This document shows positions 45,353 through 53,371 of a DNA stretch of 56,232 nt, piece by piece. This DNA comes from Alcanivorax sp. DG881 (GTDB lineage: Bacteria; Pseudomonadota; Gammaproteobacteria; Pseudomonadales; Alcanivoracaceae): assembly GCF_000155615.1 (NCBI RefSeq), contig NZ_DS989915.1, positions 1,810,799 to 1,867,030 of the forward strand, in the 5' to 3' direction. Position 1 is the stretch's first letter; every line of letters begins with the position of its first letter. The translations under genes were made by a program, and so were the position numbers. The notes beneath the pieces are model-generated. The model saw nothing but the letters and a program-made list of their open reading frames with translations. It was not told the DNA's origin and did no database searches.

Positions 45353-45949
45353 ATGAGCACCACGTTTTTTGACTTGATTCGCCATGGTGAACCGGCTGGC
45401 GGTCAAATGTATCGGGGCCACAAGGACGACCCCCTGAGCGAGCTGGGCTGGCAGCAAATGCGTGACGCCATCCAGGCGGAGGATCAGTGGGACCACATCC
45501 TCACCTCACCCTTGTTACGCTGCCGGGAATTTGCCACCGAACTGGCCAGGGAAAAGAATGTACCGATCACTGTCGCTCACGATTTCAAGGAAATCAGCTT
45601 CGGCGACTGGGAAGGCAAAACCCGTGAACAGGTAGCGCAGGAATACGGCGATCATCAGGCCAACTTCTGGCGCGATGCAGAAAGCCATCCACCGAGTAAT
45701 GCGGAAACCGTTCAGGATTTTCATCAACGCATTGGTGAAGCCTGGGCGCTATGGCAGGAAACGCTGAAAGGCCAGCGCGTGCTGCTGGTTTGCCACGGCG
45801 GCGTGATTCGCATGGTGCTGGCCCACGTACTGAGCATGGCACCCAGCAAAGCCATGGCCGGCTTCCAGGTGCCCTACGCCTGTCGCTCGAAAATACGACT
45901 GGATCAAACCGAATTTGGAACCTTGAGCTGCCTAGTATCACACGGCTAG
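45353..45949 (+). CDS. cobC: Alpha-ribazole phosphatase-like histidine phosphatase
   Basis: This 198-residue member of the phosphoglycerate-mutase-like family has the catalytic LIRHGEPAGG (phospho-His about 11) and the second active-site stretch VLLVCHGGVIRMVLAH. The acidic block (FKEISFGDWEGKTREQV) is the CobC/GpmB-type pattern. In a cob context it most likely removes the phosphate from alpha-ribazole phosphate or adenosylcobalamin phosphate. It follows cobT and is the last plus-strand gene before a 220-bp repeat block. Confidence 0.85.
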   Translation: MSTTFFDLIRHGEPAGGQMYRGHKDDPLSELGWQQMRDAIQAEDQWDHILTSPLLRCREFATELAREKNVPITVAHDFKEISFGDWEGKTREQVAQEYGDHQANFWRDAESHPPSNAETVQDFHQRIGEAWALWQETLKGQRVLLVCHGGVIRMVLAHVLSMAPSKAMAGFQVPYACRSKIRLDQTEFGTLSCLVSHG

Positions 45950-45956
45950 TATTTTT

Positions 45957-46166
45957 TGTAGGAGCGCCACTTGAGGCGCGAACCGAGCGTCAGCGAGTGA
46001 CGAGTTGCGAAAAGCAATAAAAACCAAAACCTTTCCGGGTTTTGATTTTCGAGACTCGCTACTCGTAACTCAAAACTGTGTTGTTCGCGCCTCAAGTGGC
46101 GTATTCGCTTCGCTCACCCTTCGGGCCGACCTGCGGTCGTTACTTCGCTACGCTACGTTCCTACAG
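45957..46166. repeat. REP-type palindrome block with an internal heptad hairpin
   Basis: Outer arms CGCCACTTGAGGCGCGAAC (45965) and its exact complement (46083) are preceded by TGTAGGAG and followed by CCTACA at 46160. This matches the layout of Pseudomonas TGTAGGAGCG REP sequences. Nested inside are GAGTNNC heptad arms (45994-46017 and 46049-46076) around CCAAAACC...GGTTTTG. The block separates convergent cobC and cobU and contains no gene. Confidence 0.8.
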
Positions 46167-46172
46167 AAAGGT

Positions 46173-46691
46173 CTAGCCCTTCAACGTCTGCGTAAGCCCC
46201 GCCACTGACAGCAGCACCGTATCGCATTTTTTTGCCAGTGACTGATTCAGCCAGCCCAGCTCATCGGCAAAGCGACGGGTTAACGGGTCCATGCCAATGG
46301 TCCCCAGCCCCACTTCATTGCTGACAATCACCACATTACCGGGGTACTGCCCCAGCGCCCCAAGCAAACTATCCCGCTCCCGGACAAACGCCGCGTCCCC
46401 TGCATGCAGCAAATTACTCACCCACAGGCTCATGCAATCGATCAAGACACAGGGGGCCGGTGACAACGTGGCCTGGCGGTTCAGCAAGGCGCCCAGATGC
46501 AGCGGCTCTTCCACTAACCCCCAGCTCGCCGGGCGTCGCATGCGATGGCGGCGAATGCGGTCGCTCATTTCACCGTCGCCCGCTGTTGCCGTGGCCACAT
46601 AGACCACCGGATCGTTTTGCTCGGTAACCCGTTTTTCTGCCAGTGAACTTTTACCGGAACGAATGCCACCGAGAATCAGACTGTGCGGCAT
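46173..46691 (-). CDS. cobU: Adenosylcobinamide kinase / guanylyltransferase
   Basis: This 172-residue bifunctional enzyme phosphorylates adenosylcobinamide and then activates it with GTP. Motifs: P-loop LILGGIRSGKSSLAE, VYVATATAGDGEM, RIRRHRMRRP (guanylylated His region), VLIDCMSLWVSNLL, and VIVSNEVGLGTIG. Its ATG overlaps the phnA-like stop by one base (TGATG). Convergent with cobC across the REP block. The next enzyme, cobalamin synthase CobS, is not found in the window. Confidence 0.94.
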   Translation of the reverse strand: MPHSLILGGIRSGKSSLAEKRVTEQNDPVVYVATATAGDGEMSDRIRRHRMRRPASWGLVEEPLHLGALLNRQATLSPAPCVLIDCMSLWVSNLLHAGDAAFVRERDSLLGALGQYPGNVVIVSNEVGLGTIGMDPLTRRFADELGWLNQSLAKKCDTVLLSVAGLTQTLKG

Positions 46692-47269
46692 CAGTTTTTC
46701 TTCACAAACTGGGTCAGAATCACAATCCGCTGGCCCTCTACCCGGCCTTCGATGTGCTCGGGGTTATCCTGAACCAGGGAAATATTGCGTACCGCAGTGC
46801 CACGCTTGGCGGTGAAATTGGCCCCCTTCACATTCAGGTCCTTGATCAGCGTGACCGAATCACCGGCTTCCAGCACGGCACCATTACTGTCGCGATGCAA
46901 TTCCCGCGCTTCTTCCGTCTGGCCTTCACCGGTCGCCTGGGCCCAGGCCAAGGTATCGTCATCCAGATACAACATATCCAGCAGATCCTGCGGCCAGCCC
47001 TCTGCCTGCAAGCGCGTCAGCATACGCCACGCCAACACTTGCACCGCCGGCACCGGGCTCCACATGCTGTCGTTCAGGCAGCGCCAGTGGTTGGCGTCTT
47101 CATTACCCGGGTTGTCCAGCTGGGTCTGGCAGGTTTCACACAGCAGCACACTCTGCTCGGCGGTGCCATCCGATTCCGGCGGCACCGCATACACCGCCAG
47201 GGCATTACCCGCGCCACACAGTTCACAGCATGAATTGGAGCGGGCAAGCAGCGAGGATTCCAGTGTCAT
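46691..47269 (-). CDS. PhnA-domain zinc-ribbon protein
   Basis: This 192-residue protein has an N-terminal zinc ribbon (NSCCELCGAGNALAVY ... LLCETCQTQL) and the C-terminal PhnA domain (DSNGAVLEAGDSVTLIKDLNVKGANFTAKRGTAVRNI; ends QRIVILTQFVKKN). PhnA-family proteins are named after a phosphonate operon, but the catalytic role in most bacteria is unproven. AAAGGAGT precedes the ATG. It is coupled to cobU, which is probably accidental in function. Confidence 0.85.
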   Translation of the reverse strand: MTLESSLLARSNSCCELCGAGNALAVYAVPPESDGTAEQSVLLCETCQTQLDNPGNEDANHWRCLNDSMWSPVPAVQVLAWRMLTRLQAEGWPQDLLDMLYLDDDTLAWAQATGEGQTEEARELHRDSNGAVLEAGDSVTLIKDLNVKGANFTAKRGTAVRNISLVQDNPEHIEGRVEGQRIVILTQFVKKN

Positions 47270-47380
47270 GTAACACTCCTTTGTTGGGCGCGCAGTATAG
47301 CGGATTTGATAGCCCCGAACCGGGCGCAGGTGACAGCAATGGTTTTTGGCTATCTCTGCCCGGTAACAGGTTTCTCGCGT

Positions 47381-48622
47381 CTATCCGCCCAGCAACCCGG
47401 AAAACGATAAAAACAATAACGTATCGCCCGGCGATACCGTGCCACCCTCCGGCACCACCGCCAGGCCGTCGGCCCACACTGCAGAACTGAGCATGCCGGA
47501 GCTCTGGTTGGGATGCTTTTTCAGGATCAGCTGGCCGGATTCAGACACACACCGCACGCGCAGATACTCCTGCCGCTTGGCCGGTTTTTTAATGGTGAAA
47601 TCCACAGGTAACGGCATGGCGGTTGGCAGCACCGCATCGGCACCGCAAGAACGACGCAGGGCGGGTAAAACCAGCATCAGATAACACACCAGCACCGCCG
47701 ACGGGTTGCCCGGCAAGCCAAAAAACGGAATGTCATCAATACGCCCGTAAGTGAACGGCTTGCCCGGCTTGATCGCCAACCGCCAGAAGTCCAGCTCACC
47801 ATGCTCCGCCAGCACCGCACGCAAATGATCCTCTTCACCCACGGACACGCCGCCGGTGGAAATAATCACATCCGGGCGCTGCGCGGAATCGGTGAGCACC
47901 CGAGTGAGGGTATTGCGAATAATGGCAGGATCATCGGGCAGGTGCTCACGCTGTACATTCACAAACCCGCTTTGCAGCAACAGCTGCGTCAGTTGCGGCC
48001 CATTACTGTCGAAAATTTTCCCCGGTAGCGGCGTCTCTTCCGGCGACTGGATTTCATCACCGCTGGTCAGAATCAACACCCGGGGTGTATTCACTTTTAC
48101 CGTGGCGATCCCCACCGAAGCAATAAGACCCACCGCTTGCGGTGTCAGCCTGTCACCCCGTTCCATCACCACGTCGTCGCGACGGGCATCCTGCCCCGCC
48201 GGGCGTATATTCTGTCCGGCAGTAACCGTGTCCTTGCCCGGCAACCGCACCCGGGTTTCCGCGATCTCACAGTCTTCCTGCATCAACACGGTATCGGCCC
48301 CGGCAGGAACCGGCGCCCCGGTAAATATCCGCGCCACCTGCCCCGGCGCCAAGGTGGCCGGTGCATCCCCCGCCGCCACCCGCAGCGGCATGGGCCGAGT
48401 CAGCCCCGGCTCGTCCAGGTCCGCATGGCGCAGCGCCACACCATCCACGGCGGCGTTATCAAACGCCGGCACATCCACCCGGGAAGTCACCGCCTCAGCC
48501 AGGTATTGCCCCTGACAATCCGCCAGCGGGATCTCCCGGACCGCCCGGAAGGGGCGCGCCGAATCCAGCAGGCGCGCCAACGCCTCTGCCACCGGCATCA
48601 ATGTCTGTTTGGATTCCTGCAC
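47381..48622 (-). CDS. moeA: Molybdopterin molybdenumtransferase MoeA
   Basis: This 413-residue cytosolic enzyme inserts molybdate into molybdopterin. It has the N-terminal VDVPAFDNAAVDGVALR, RIFTGAPVPAGADTVLMQE, the MoCF-biosynthesis domain with VIISTGGVSVGEEDHLRAVL and FFGLPGNPSAVLVCYLML, and a C-terminal domain IV. The start is GTG with GGAGGAAAC upstream. It follows moaB by 32 bp on the same strand, so the two form an operon. Confidence 0.95.
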   Translation of the reverse strand: MQESKQTLMPVAEALARLLDSARPFRAVREIPLADCQGQYLAEAVTSRVDVPAFDNAAVDGVALRHADLDEPGLTRPMPLRVAAGDAPATLAPGQVARIFTGAPVPAGADTVLMQEDCEIAETRVRLPGKDTVTAGQNIRPAGQDARRDDVVMERGDRLTPQAVGLIASVGIATVKVNTPRVLILTSGDEIQSPEETPLPGKIFDSNGPQLTQLLLQSGFVNVQREHLPDDPAIIRNTLTRVLTDSAQRPDVIISTGGVSVGEEDHLRAVLAEHGELDFWRLAIKPGKPFTYGRIDDIPFFGLPGNPSAVLVCYLMLVLPALRRSCGADAVLPTAMPLPVDFTIKKPAKRQEYLRVRCVSESGQLILKKHPNQSSGMLSSAVWADGLAVVPEGGTVSPGDTLLFLSFSGLLGG

Positions 48623-48654
48623 GTTTCCTCCATGGTGCCGTCGCAGCGGCAGTT

Positions 48655-49167
48655 TTATCGGCGCACCTGGGCCACAAAATTACAGGGACGGTGGCGGGCA
48701 TCCAGCTGCTCCTGAATGATGCGGTCCCAACCGGTGGCGCAGGCATTGTTGGAACCGGGCAGACAGAAAATCACCGTGCGATTGGCCAGCCCGGCCAGGC
48801 AACGGGACTGGATAGTGGAAGAGCCAATATCCTCAAAGCTCACCTGACGAAACAGCTCACCGAACCCTTCGATCTGTTTGTCGAACAGGATCGACAACGC
48901 CTCCGGGGTAGAGTCTCGCCCGGAGAATCCGGTCCCACCGGTGGTGAGAATAATCTGGATGTTCTCGTCGGCAATCCAGTCCGATACCACCTTGCGCAGC
49001 TGGTATACATCGTCCTTGACGATCTGGCGAGCGGCCAGGGTATGGCCCGCGCCTTCCAGGCGCTGCACCAACAGGTCGCCAGAGGTATCGGTTTCCGGGG
49101 TTCGGGTATCGCTGACGGTCAACACCGCCACGGCCAGAGGCTCGAATTGCGCCGCAGGCTTGGACAT
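48655..49167 (-). CDS. moaB: Molybdenum cofactor biosynthesis protein MoaB
   Basis: This 170-residue protein has the molybdopterin-binding fold: LAVAVLTVSDTRTPETDTSGDLL and IILTTGGTGFSGRDSTPEALSILFDK, then FCLPGSNNACATGWDRII. It is of the MoaB/MogA type, acting at adenylylation of molybdopterin. The Met with AAGGAGAGAG is chosen; the longer upstream frame is not supported. Divergent from the P450 gene across about 315 bp. Confidence 0.92.
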   Translation of the reverse strand: MSKPAAQFEPLAVAVLTVSDTRTPETDTSGDLLVQRLEGAGHTLAARQIVKDDVYQLRKVVSDWIADENIQIILTTGGTGFSGRDSTPEALSILFDKQIEGFGELFRQVSFEDIGSSTIQSRCLAGLANRTVIFCLPGSNNACATGWDRIIQEQLDARHRPCNFVAQVRR

Positions 49168-49291
49168 AGACTCTCTCCTTTCAGATGGCCTAATACTACC
49201 ACGCTCACCGCCCCGGGCTGGACAGAACAGCACCGATTGACCGTTGCCGACAGCCCCTGTTCTGCATTACATCCCGGGGGTAGATTCAATG

Positions 49292-49454
49292 GACCCGTTT
49301 CCATGGTCTCTGCGTGGATGCATGGCGCATGAATTTGCTGCCACAGGACATTTTCTGCAAGAGAGATGTAGTTGGTCTACTTCCGATTAAAGAAGGTGTT
49401 CTGTGGTAGTGAAGGCTTGTGCCAGGCGCCGCGCAGAGACCATGGAAACGGGTC
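49292..49454. repeat. 23-bp inverted repeat framing a 117-bp core upstream of P450
   Basis: GACCCGTTTCCATGGTCTCT (49292, extending three more bases) recurs as its exact complement at 49432-49454. The spacer has a weaker inner dyad (GCCACAGGACA and TGTTCTGTGG). It ends 28 bp before the P450 start codon. It could be a small MITE or a large regulatory palindrome; no clear target duplication is seen. Confidence 0.8.
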
Positions 49455-49482
49455 AATACAAGGTGTTTATCGGAGAACCGTC

Positions 49483-50847
49483 ATGAACCGTATGGAAGTC
49501 GCCCAGCAAGAGGCCGCACAACTGCCACGGATGCCCCAGCGCAAGCTGGAGGATATTCCCGGTGACTATGGCTGGCCGTTACTCGGGCATACCGTGCCGT
49601 TCCTGAAGGACTATCAAAAGATGGTCACCGAGCACGCCGCGCAGCACGGGCTGGTCTTCAAAGGCTCGGTACTGTTTCAGCGTGGTGTGACTCTGCTCGG
49701 CCCGGACGCCAACGAATTCGTGCTCAAGGATCCTGAGCATGCCTTCTCCAGCCGTGCCGCCTGGAACCCGATTCTGGAAAAACTGTTTACCGACGGGCTA
49801 ATGCTGCGTGATTTTGCCGACCATAAATTTCACCGGCGCATCATGCAGCAGGCCTTCAAGAAACCGGCCCTGGCCAGCTACCTGGACCGCATGAACAGCC
49901 ACATCGGCAGCGAGCTGGACAACTGGCCCACCGGCGAAGAACTGCGTTTTCTGGACCATATCAAATCCCTGTTACTGGACGTGGGCGCACAGATCTTTTT
50001 TGGCCTGGAAATGGGCCCGGAATCCGACAAGGTAAACCAGTCTTTTATCGACGCCACCGACGCCTCCCTGGCGGTTGTGCGCCTGCCGATCCCCGGCCTG
50101 CTGTGGCACCGGGGCATGAAGGGCCGCCGCTATCTGGAGAATTTTGTCACCGGACTTATCCCGCAGAAACGCGCCAGCGATACCCCGGATTTCTTCAGCG
50201 AACTGTGCAAGGCGGCAGACGAGGAAGGCGGCCTTTCCGATCAGGACGTGATGAACCACATGATCTTCCTGTTGTTCGCCGCCCACGACACCACTACCAG
50301 CACCCTGTGCTCCATTATCTACATGCTGGCCAAACACCCTCACTGGCAGGATGTGCTGGTCAACGAAATGGAAGGGCTGGGCAAGGACACTCTGGACTAT
50401 GACGACCTGGGGAAAATGGAAAAAACCGGCTGGGTATTCCGCGAGACCCTGCGTATGCGCCCGGCACTGACCACCTTCCCCCGCCGCACCGTCAAGGATG
50501 TGGAATACCAGGGCTACACCCTGCCCAAAAACACCCTGGTCAACGTGTCCACGCTCTACACCCATTACATGGAAGAATACTGGAGCAACCCGACCACCTT
50601 CGATCCAGAACGCTTCAGCGACGAACGTGCCGAACACAAGAAGCACTTTTACCAGTGGGTTCCCTTCGGCGGCGGCCACCACAAATGCCTGGGGCTGAAC
50701 TTCGCCGAACTGCAAACCAAGACCTTCCTGTTCCAGTTTCTGAAACGTTACCGTGTCAGCGTCAAACCCGGCTATGAACTGCCCACCCAACAGGTACCGC
50801 TGATCATGCCGAAGGACGGGTTACCGGTGGTGCTGGAGAAGCGATAA
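49483..50847 (+). CDS. Cytochrome P450
   Basis: This 454-residue soluble haem monooxygenase has the I-helix LLFAAHDTTTSTL, the K-helix ETLRMRP (ExxR), the PERF region TFDPERF, and the haem loop WVPFGGGHHKCLGL with the Cys ligand about residue 402. The Cys-loop and overall pattern resemble the CYP120/CYP26-like branch rather than CYP153 alkane hydroxylases. GGAGA precedes the ATG at 49483. It has no adjacent ferredoxin or reductase, so partners are elsewhere. The substrate is unknown; a fatty acid or terpenoid is plausible. Confidence 0.92.
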   Translation: MNRMEVAQQEAAQLPRMPQRKLEDIPGDYGWPLLGHTVPFLKDYQKMVTEHAAQHGLVFKGSVLFQRGVTLLGPDANEFVLKDPEHAFSSRAAWNPILEKLFTDGLMLRDFADHKFHRRIMQQAFKKPALASYLDRMNSHIGSELDNWPTGEELRFLDHIKSLLLDVGAQIFFGLEMGPESDKVNQSFIDATDASLAVVRLPIPGLLWHRGMKGRRYLENFVTGLIPQKRASDTPDFFSELCKAADEEGGLSDQDVMNHMIFLLFAAHDTTTSTLCSIIYMLAKHPHWQDVLVNEMEGLGKDTLDYDDLGKMEKTGWVFRETLRMRPALTTFPRRTVKDVEYQGYTLPKNTLVNVSTLYTHYMEEYWSNPTTFDPERFSDERAEHKKHFYQWVPFGGGHHKCLGLNFAELQTKTFLFQFLKRYRVSVKPGYELPTQQVPLIMPKDGLPVVLEKR

Positions 50848-50856
50848 ATCAGCACG

Positions 50857-50918
50857 GCTTCGAGCTACCAGCTACGAGTTTTTACTCAAAGCTGACAGCT
50901 CGTAGCTCGAAGCTGCCT
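50857..50918. repeat. Heptad inverted repeat, GCTNNNA family, between P450 and mscS
   Basis: The left arm has units GCTTCGA, GCTACCA, GCTACGA. The right arm has GCTGACA, GCTCGTA, GCTCGAA. The arms are complementary (CTTCGAGCTACGAG-type stem) around GTTTTTACTCAAA. It fills the gap between convergent genes and may act as a weak terminator. Confidence 0.75.
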
Positions 50919-51749
50919 TTATGATTGCTGAAACAAATGCACATCCCGCTGCGGGAATGGAATGGTGATGCCGGCCTTGTCGAAGGCGTATTTCACCTGC
51001 TCGAACAAACCAAAATACACCGGCCAGTAATCCTCCGAATTCACCCACACCCGCGTCAGCATATTGATGCTGCTGTCCGCATGGGCGGAGACAAAAATAT
51101 TCGGGTCGAATTGCTCACCGCTGAGGATACGGTCGTCATTATCAATGACCGACTGGATCGCGGCCCGGGCCTGCTCAATGCTGTCGCCGTAGCTGATACC
51201 AAATTCGATATCCACCCGCCGCTGCGGCTCCACAAAAATATTCTTGATGCAGCCGTTGGACATGAGACCGTTGGGAATCACGATGCGCTGGTTGTCATAG
51301 GTAATCAGGATGGTGTTGAAAATCTGGATATCCCACACCCTTCCGGTATATCCCTGCGCCTCGATAATGTCCCCCAAACGGTACGGCTTGAAGAACAGGA
51401 TTAGCACCCCGCCGGCAAAGTTGCCCAGGCTGCCCTGCAGCGCCAGCCCCACCGCCAGGCCAATGGCACCGAGCATGGCAATAAACGAGGTGGTCTCTAC
51501 CCCGACCATACCTGCCACGGCCACCAGCAACAGAATTTTCAACAGCACGTCGATAAAGCTGGTCATGAACTTCTGCAGGGTGTCGTCCACCGCCTTGTGG
51601 CCCAGTACCCGGTTCATGCCCTTGATCACCCGCTTGATGATCCAGAAGCCGACCACCAGCGTAACCACCGCCAGCACCACCTTCGGCAGATAGGCCATGC
51701 TCAGCTCGATTGCCTTGTCCAGATACGGCTGGATTGATTCCATATCCAT
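50919..51749 (-). CDS. mscS: Small-conductance mechanosensitive channel (MscS)
   Basis: This 276-residue inner-membrane channel opens on osmotic downshift. It has three membrane segments (VVLAVVTLVVGFWII, LLKILLLVAVAGMVGV, and the pore helix AMLGAIGLAVGLALQGSLGNFAGGVLILFF) and the beta domain FKPYRLGDIIEAQGYTGRVWDIQIFNT. Its length is close to E. coli MscS (286). AAGGAAGGG precedes the Met at 51749; the longer frame is not needed. Confidence 0.95.
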   Translation of the reverse strand: MDMESIQPYLDKAIELSMAYLPKVVLAVVTLVVGFWIIKRVIKGMNRVLGHKAVDDTLQKFMTSFIDVLLKILLLVAVAGMVGVETTSFIAMLGAIGLAVGLALQGSLGNFAGGVLILFFKPYRLGDIIEAQGYTGRVWDIQIFNTILITYDNQRIVIPNGLMSNGCIKNIFVEPQRRVDIEFGISYGDSIEQARAAIQSVIDNDDRILSGEQFDPNIFVSAHADSSINMLTRVWVNSEDYWPVYFGLFEQVKYAFDKAGITIPFPQRDVHLFQQS

Positions 51750-51926
51750 GATTCCCTTCCTTAGTGAGTTATGTAGACCGTTAAAATACCACCAAGACGT
51801 CATCCGCAAACCGTCACTACGTCAGAATTTGCCAATATTTACCCTTGCCCCATTGCCCGCAGGGGAATGAATCCCCCGGCGGATTAACGCTATACTGCGG
51901 GCTCATTTTCCACCGCACAGACAGCC

Positions 51927-52568
51927 ATGAAATACGCCATCCTGCCGGTCACCCAGTTTCAGCAGAACTGCTCCTTCCTGAAGTGCGAAGCCACCGACAA
52001 GGTCGCCATCGTCGACCCGGGCGGTGACCTGAACCAGATACTGGCAACCCTGAAGCAGGTGGGCGGCACCCCGGAGAAGATCCTGGTGACCCACGCCCAT
52101 CTGGACCATGTGGGCGCCGTGGCCGAGCTGGCCGAAACCTTGGGGTTGCCCATTGAAGGCCCGCACCGCGATGACCAGTTCTGGATCGACATGTTGCCCC
52201 AGCAGGCACAGATGATGGGCTTTGCGCCTTCGCCGCCGTTCACCCCGAACCGCTGGCTGGAAGGCGGCGATACCGTCACGGTGGGCAGCACCCAGCTGGA
52301 AGTACGCCATTGCCCCGGGCACACCCCCGGGCACGTCGTGTTCTATCAGCGTGAAAGCAAACTGGCCGTGGTCGGTGATGTGCTGTTCAACGGTTCCATT
52401 GGTCGTACCGATTTCCCCAAGGGGGATTTCGACACCCTGATCACCGCCATCAAGGAACAGCTGCTGACCCTGGATGACGACGTCTCCTTTATTCCCGGGC
52501 ACGGGCCCATGTCCACCATCGGCCACGAACGCACCCACAACCCCTTTGTTTCAGGCAAGCACGGATAG
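51927..52568 (+). CDS. Metallo-beta-lactamase-fold hydrolase (glyoxalase II-like, YcbL type)
   Basis: This 213-residue cytosolic hydrolase has the metal motif VTHAHLDHVGAVAEL, the second His in HCPGHTPGHVVFY, VVGDVLFNGSIGRTDFP with the bridging Asp, and FIPGHGPMSTIGHERTHNPFV. It lacks the C-terminal helical domain of true glyoxalase II and fits the YcbL group. The substrate is not certain. The next gene follows after 3 bp, so the pair is probably co-transcribed. Confidence 0.9.
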   Translation: MKYAILPVTQFQQNCSFLKCEATDKVAIVDPGGDLNQILATLKQVGGTPEKILVTHAHLDHVGAVAELAETLGLPIEGPHRDDQFWIDMLPQQAQMMGFAPSPPFTPNRWLEGGDTVTVGSTQLEVRHCPGHTPGHVVFYQRESKLAVVGDVLFNGSIGRTDFPKGDFDTLITAIKEQLLTLDDDVSFIPGHGPMSTIGHERTHNPFVSGKHG

Positions 52569-52571
52569 AAC

Positions 52572-53105
52572 ATGGATTCAGTAGTCATGAAATGGGGACT
52601 CACCGTCGTCATCGCGATTCTGGGTTGGGCCCTGTCCATCCTGCTGCGCGGCATCACCAAGCGGCTGGGTCGCCGCCGCAATTACTCCCGCGCCCGTATC
52701 TTCCAGACAGCGGTGGTCATCAACAGCGCCTGCCTGATTATCAGCCTGATCGCCATTGGGGTGTTGTGGGGATTGAAAGGCGACGGTCTGATGGTATTTG
52801 CCACCTCGCTGATGGCACTGCTCGGCGTGGCGCTGTTTGCCAGCTGGTCCATGCTCAGCAACGCCACCGCGGCCATCATTCTGTTCTTCAGCGCCCCCTA
52901 CAGAGTGGGCGACCGCATTCGCCTGCTGGACGGCGACAACACCGTCACCGGGCAGATTCGTCACATGGGACTGATCTTCATCACCATTCAGGATGAGCTG
53001 GGCCACCGTTACACCCTGCCCAATAACCTGCTGCTGCAAAAAGCCGTGATCCGCCTGCGCGGCGATACCCTGCCCCGGGATCAAAAACACATGCGGGCAG
53101 ATTAA
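52572..53105 (+). CDS. Short MscS-domain membrane protein
   Basis: This 177-residue protein has an N-terminal helix, further hydrophobic segments and the MscS pore and beta parts: SLMALLGVALFASWSMLSNATAAIILFFSAPYRVGDRIRLLDGDNTVTGQIRHMGLIFITI, then GHRYTLPNNLLLQKAVIRL. It stops right after the beta domain and lacks the large C-terminal cage, unlike the neighbouring full-length MscS. It may be a minimal channel or accessory subunit. It sits 3 bp after the hydrolase gene. Confidence 0.8.
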   Translation: MDSVVMKWGLTVVIAILGWALSILLRGITKRLGRRRNYSRARIFQTAVVINSACLIISLIAIGVLWGLKGDGLMVFATSLMALLGVALFASWSMLSNATAAIILFFSAPYRVGDRIRLLDGDNTVTGQIRHMGLIFITIQDELGHRYTLPNNLLLQKAVIRLRGDTLPRDQKHMRAD

Positions 53106-53180
53106 CGGTCACAACGCTCGGCTCGTGCCCCCTTTGGCCCGCCCGGCACAAAACATTCTCGCTGCGTTCCATTCGCCCCC

Positions 53181-53329
53181 TGTAGGAGCTCCCTTCCAGG
53201 GGACGAACCGCACATCGTCTGCAGCTCGCTCTATCTTTTCTGCCCCATCAAGACCGCCTATCAAAAATGGAGTTTGAAAGCGTGTCGCCTCGCTACGCTC
53301 GGTTCGTCCCCTGGAAGGGAACTCCTACA
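53181..53329. repeat. REP-like TGTAGGAG inverted pair
   Basis: A 30-bp arm beginning TGTAGGAGCTCCCTTCCAGG recurs as its complement at 53300-53329 with a single mismatch, across an 89-bp spacer. Each arm contains a small CCC...GGG hairpin and ends GACGAACCG. It has the same plan as the block at 45.96 kb but a different inner hairpin. It fills the convergent gap before the outer-membrane protein gene. Confidence 0.85.
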
Positions 53330-53371
53330 ACGGCTCCGTAGCGACCGCCAGGGAGCCGAGCAAGCGCGTCG

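Noticed and set aside
49483-50847. CYP153 alkane hydroxylase
   Set aside because: The haem-binding loop and I-helix do not fit CYP153, and the usual ferredoxin and reductase neighbours are missing.
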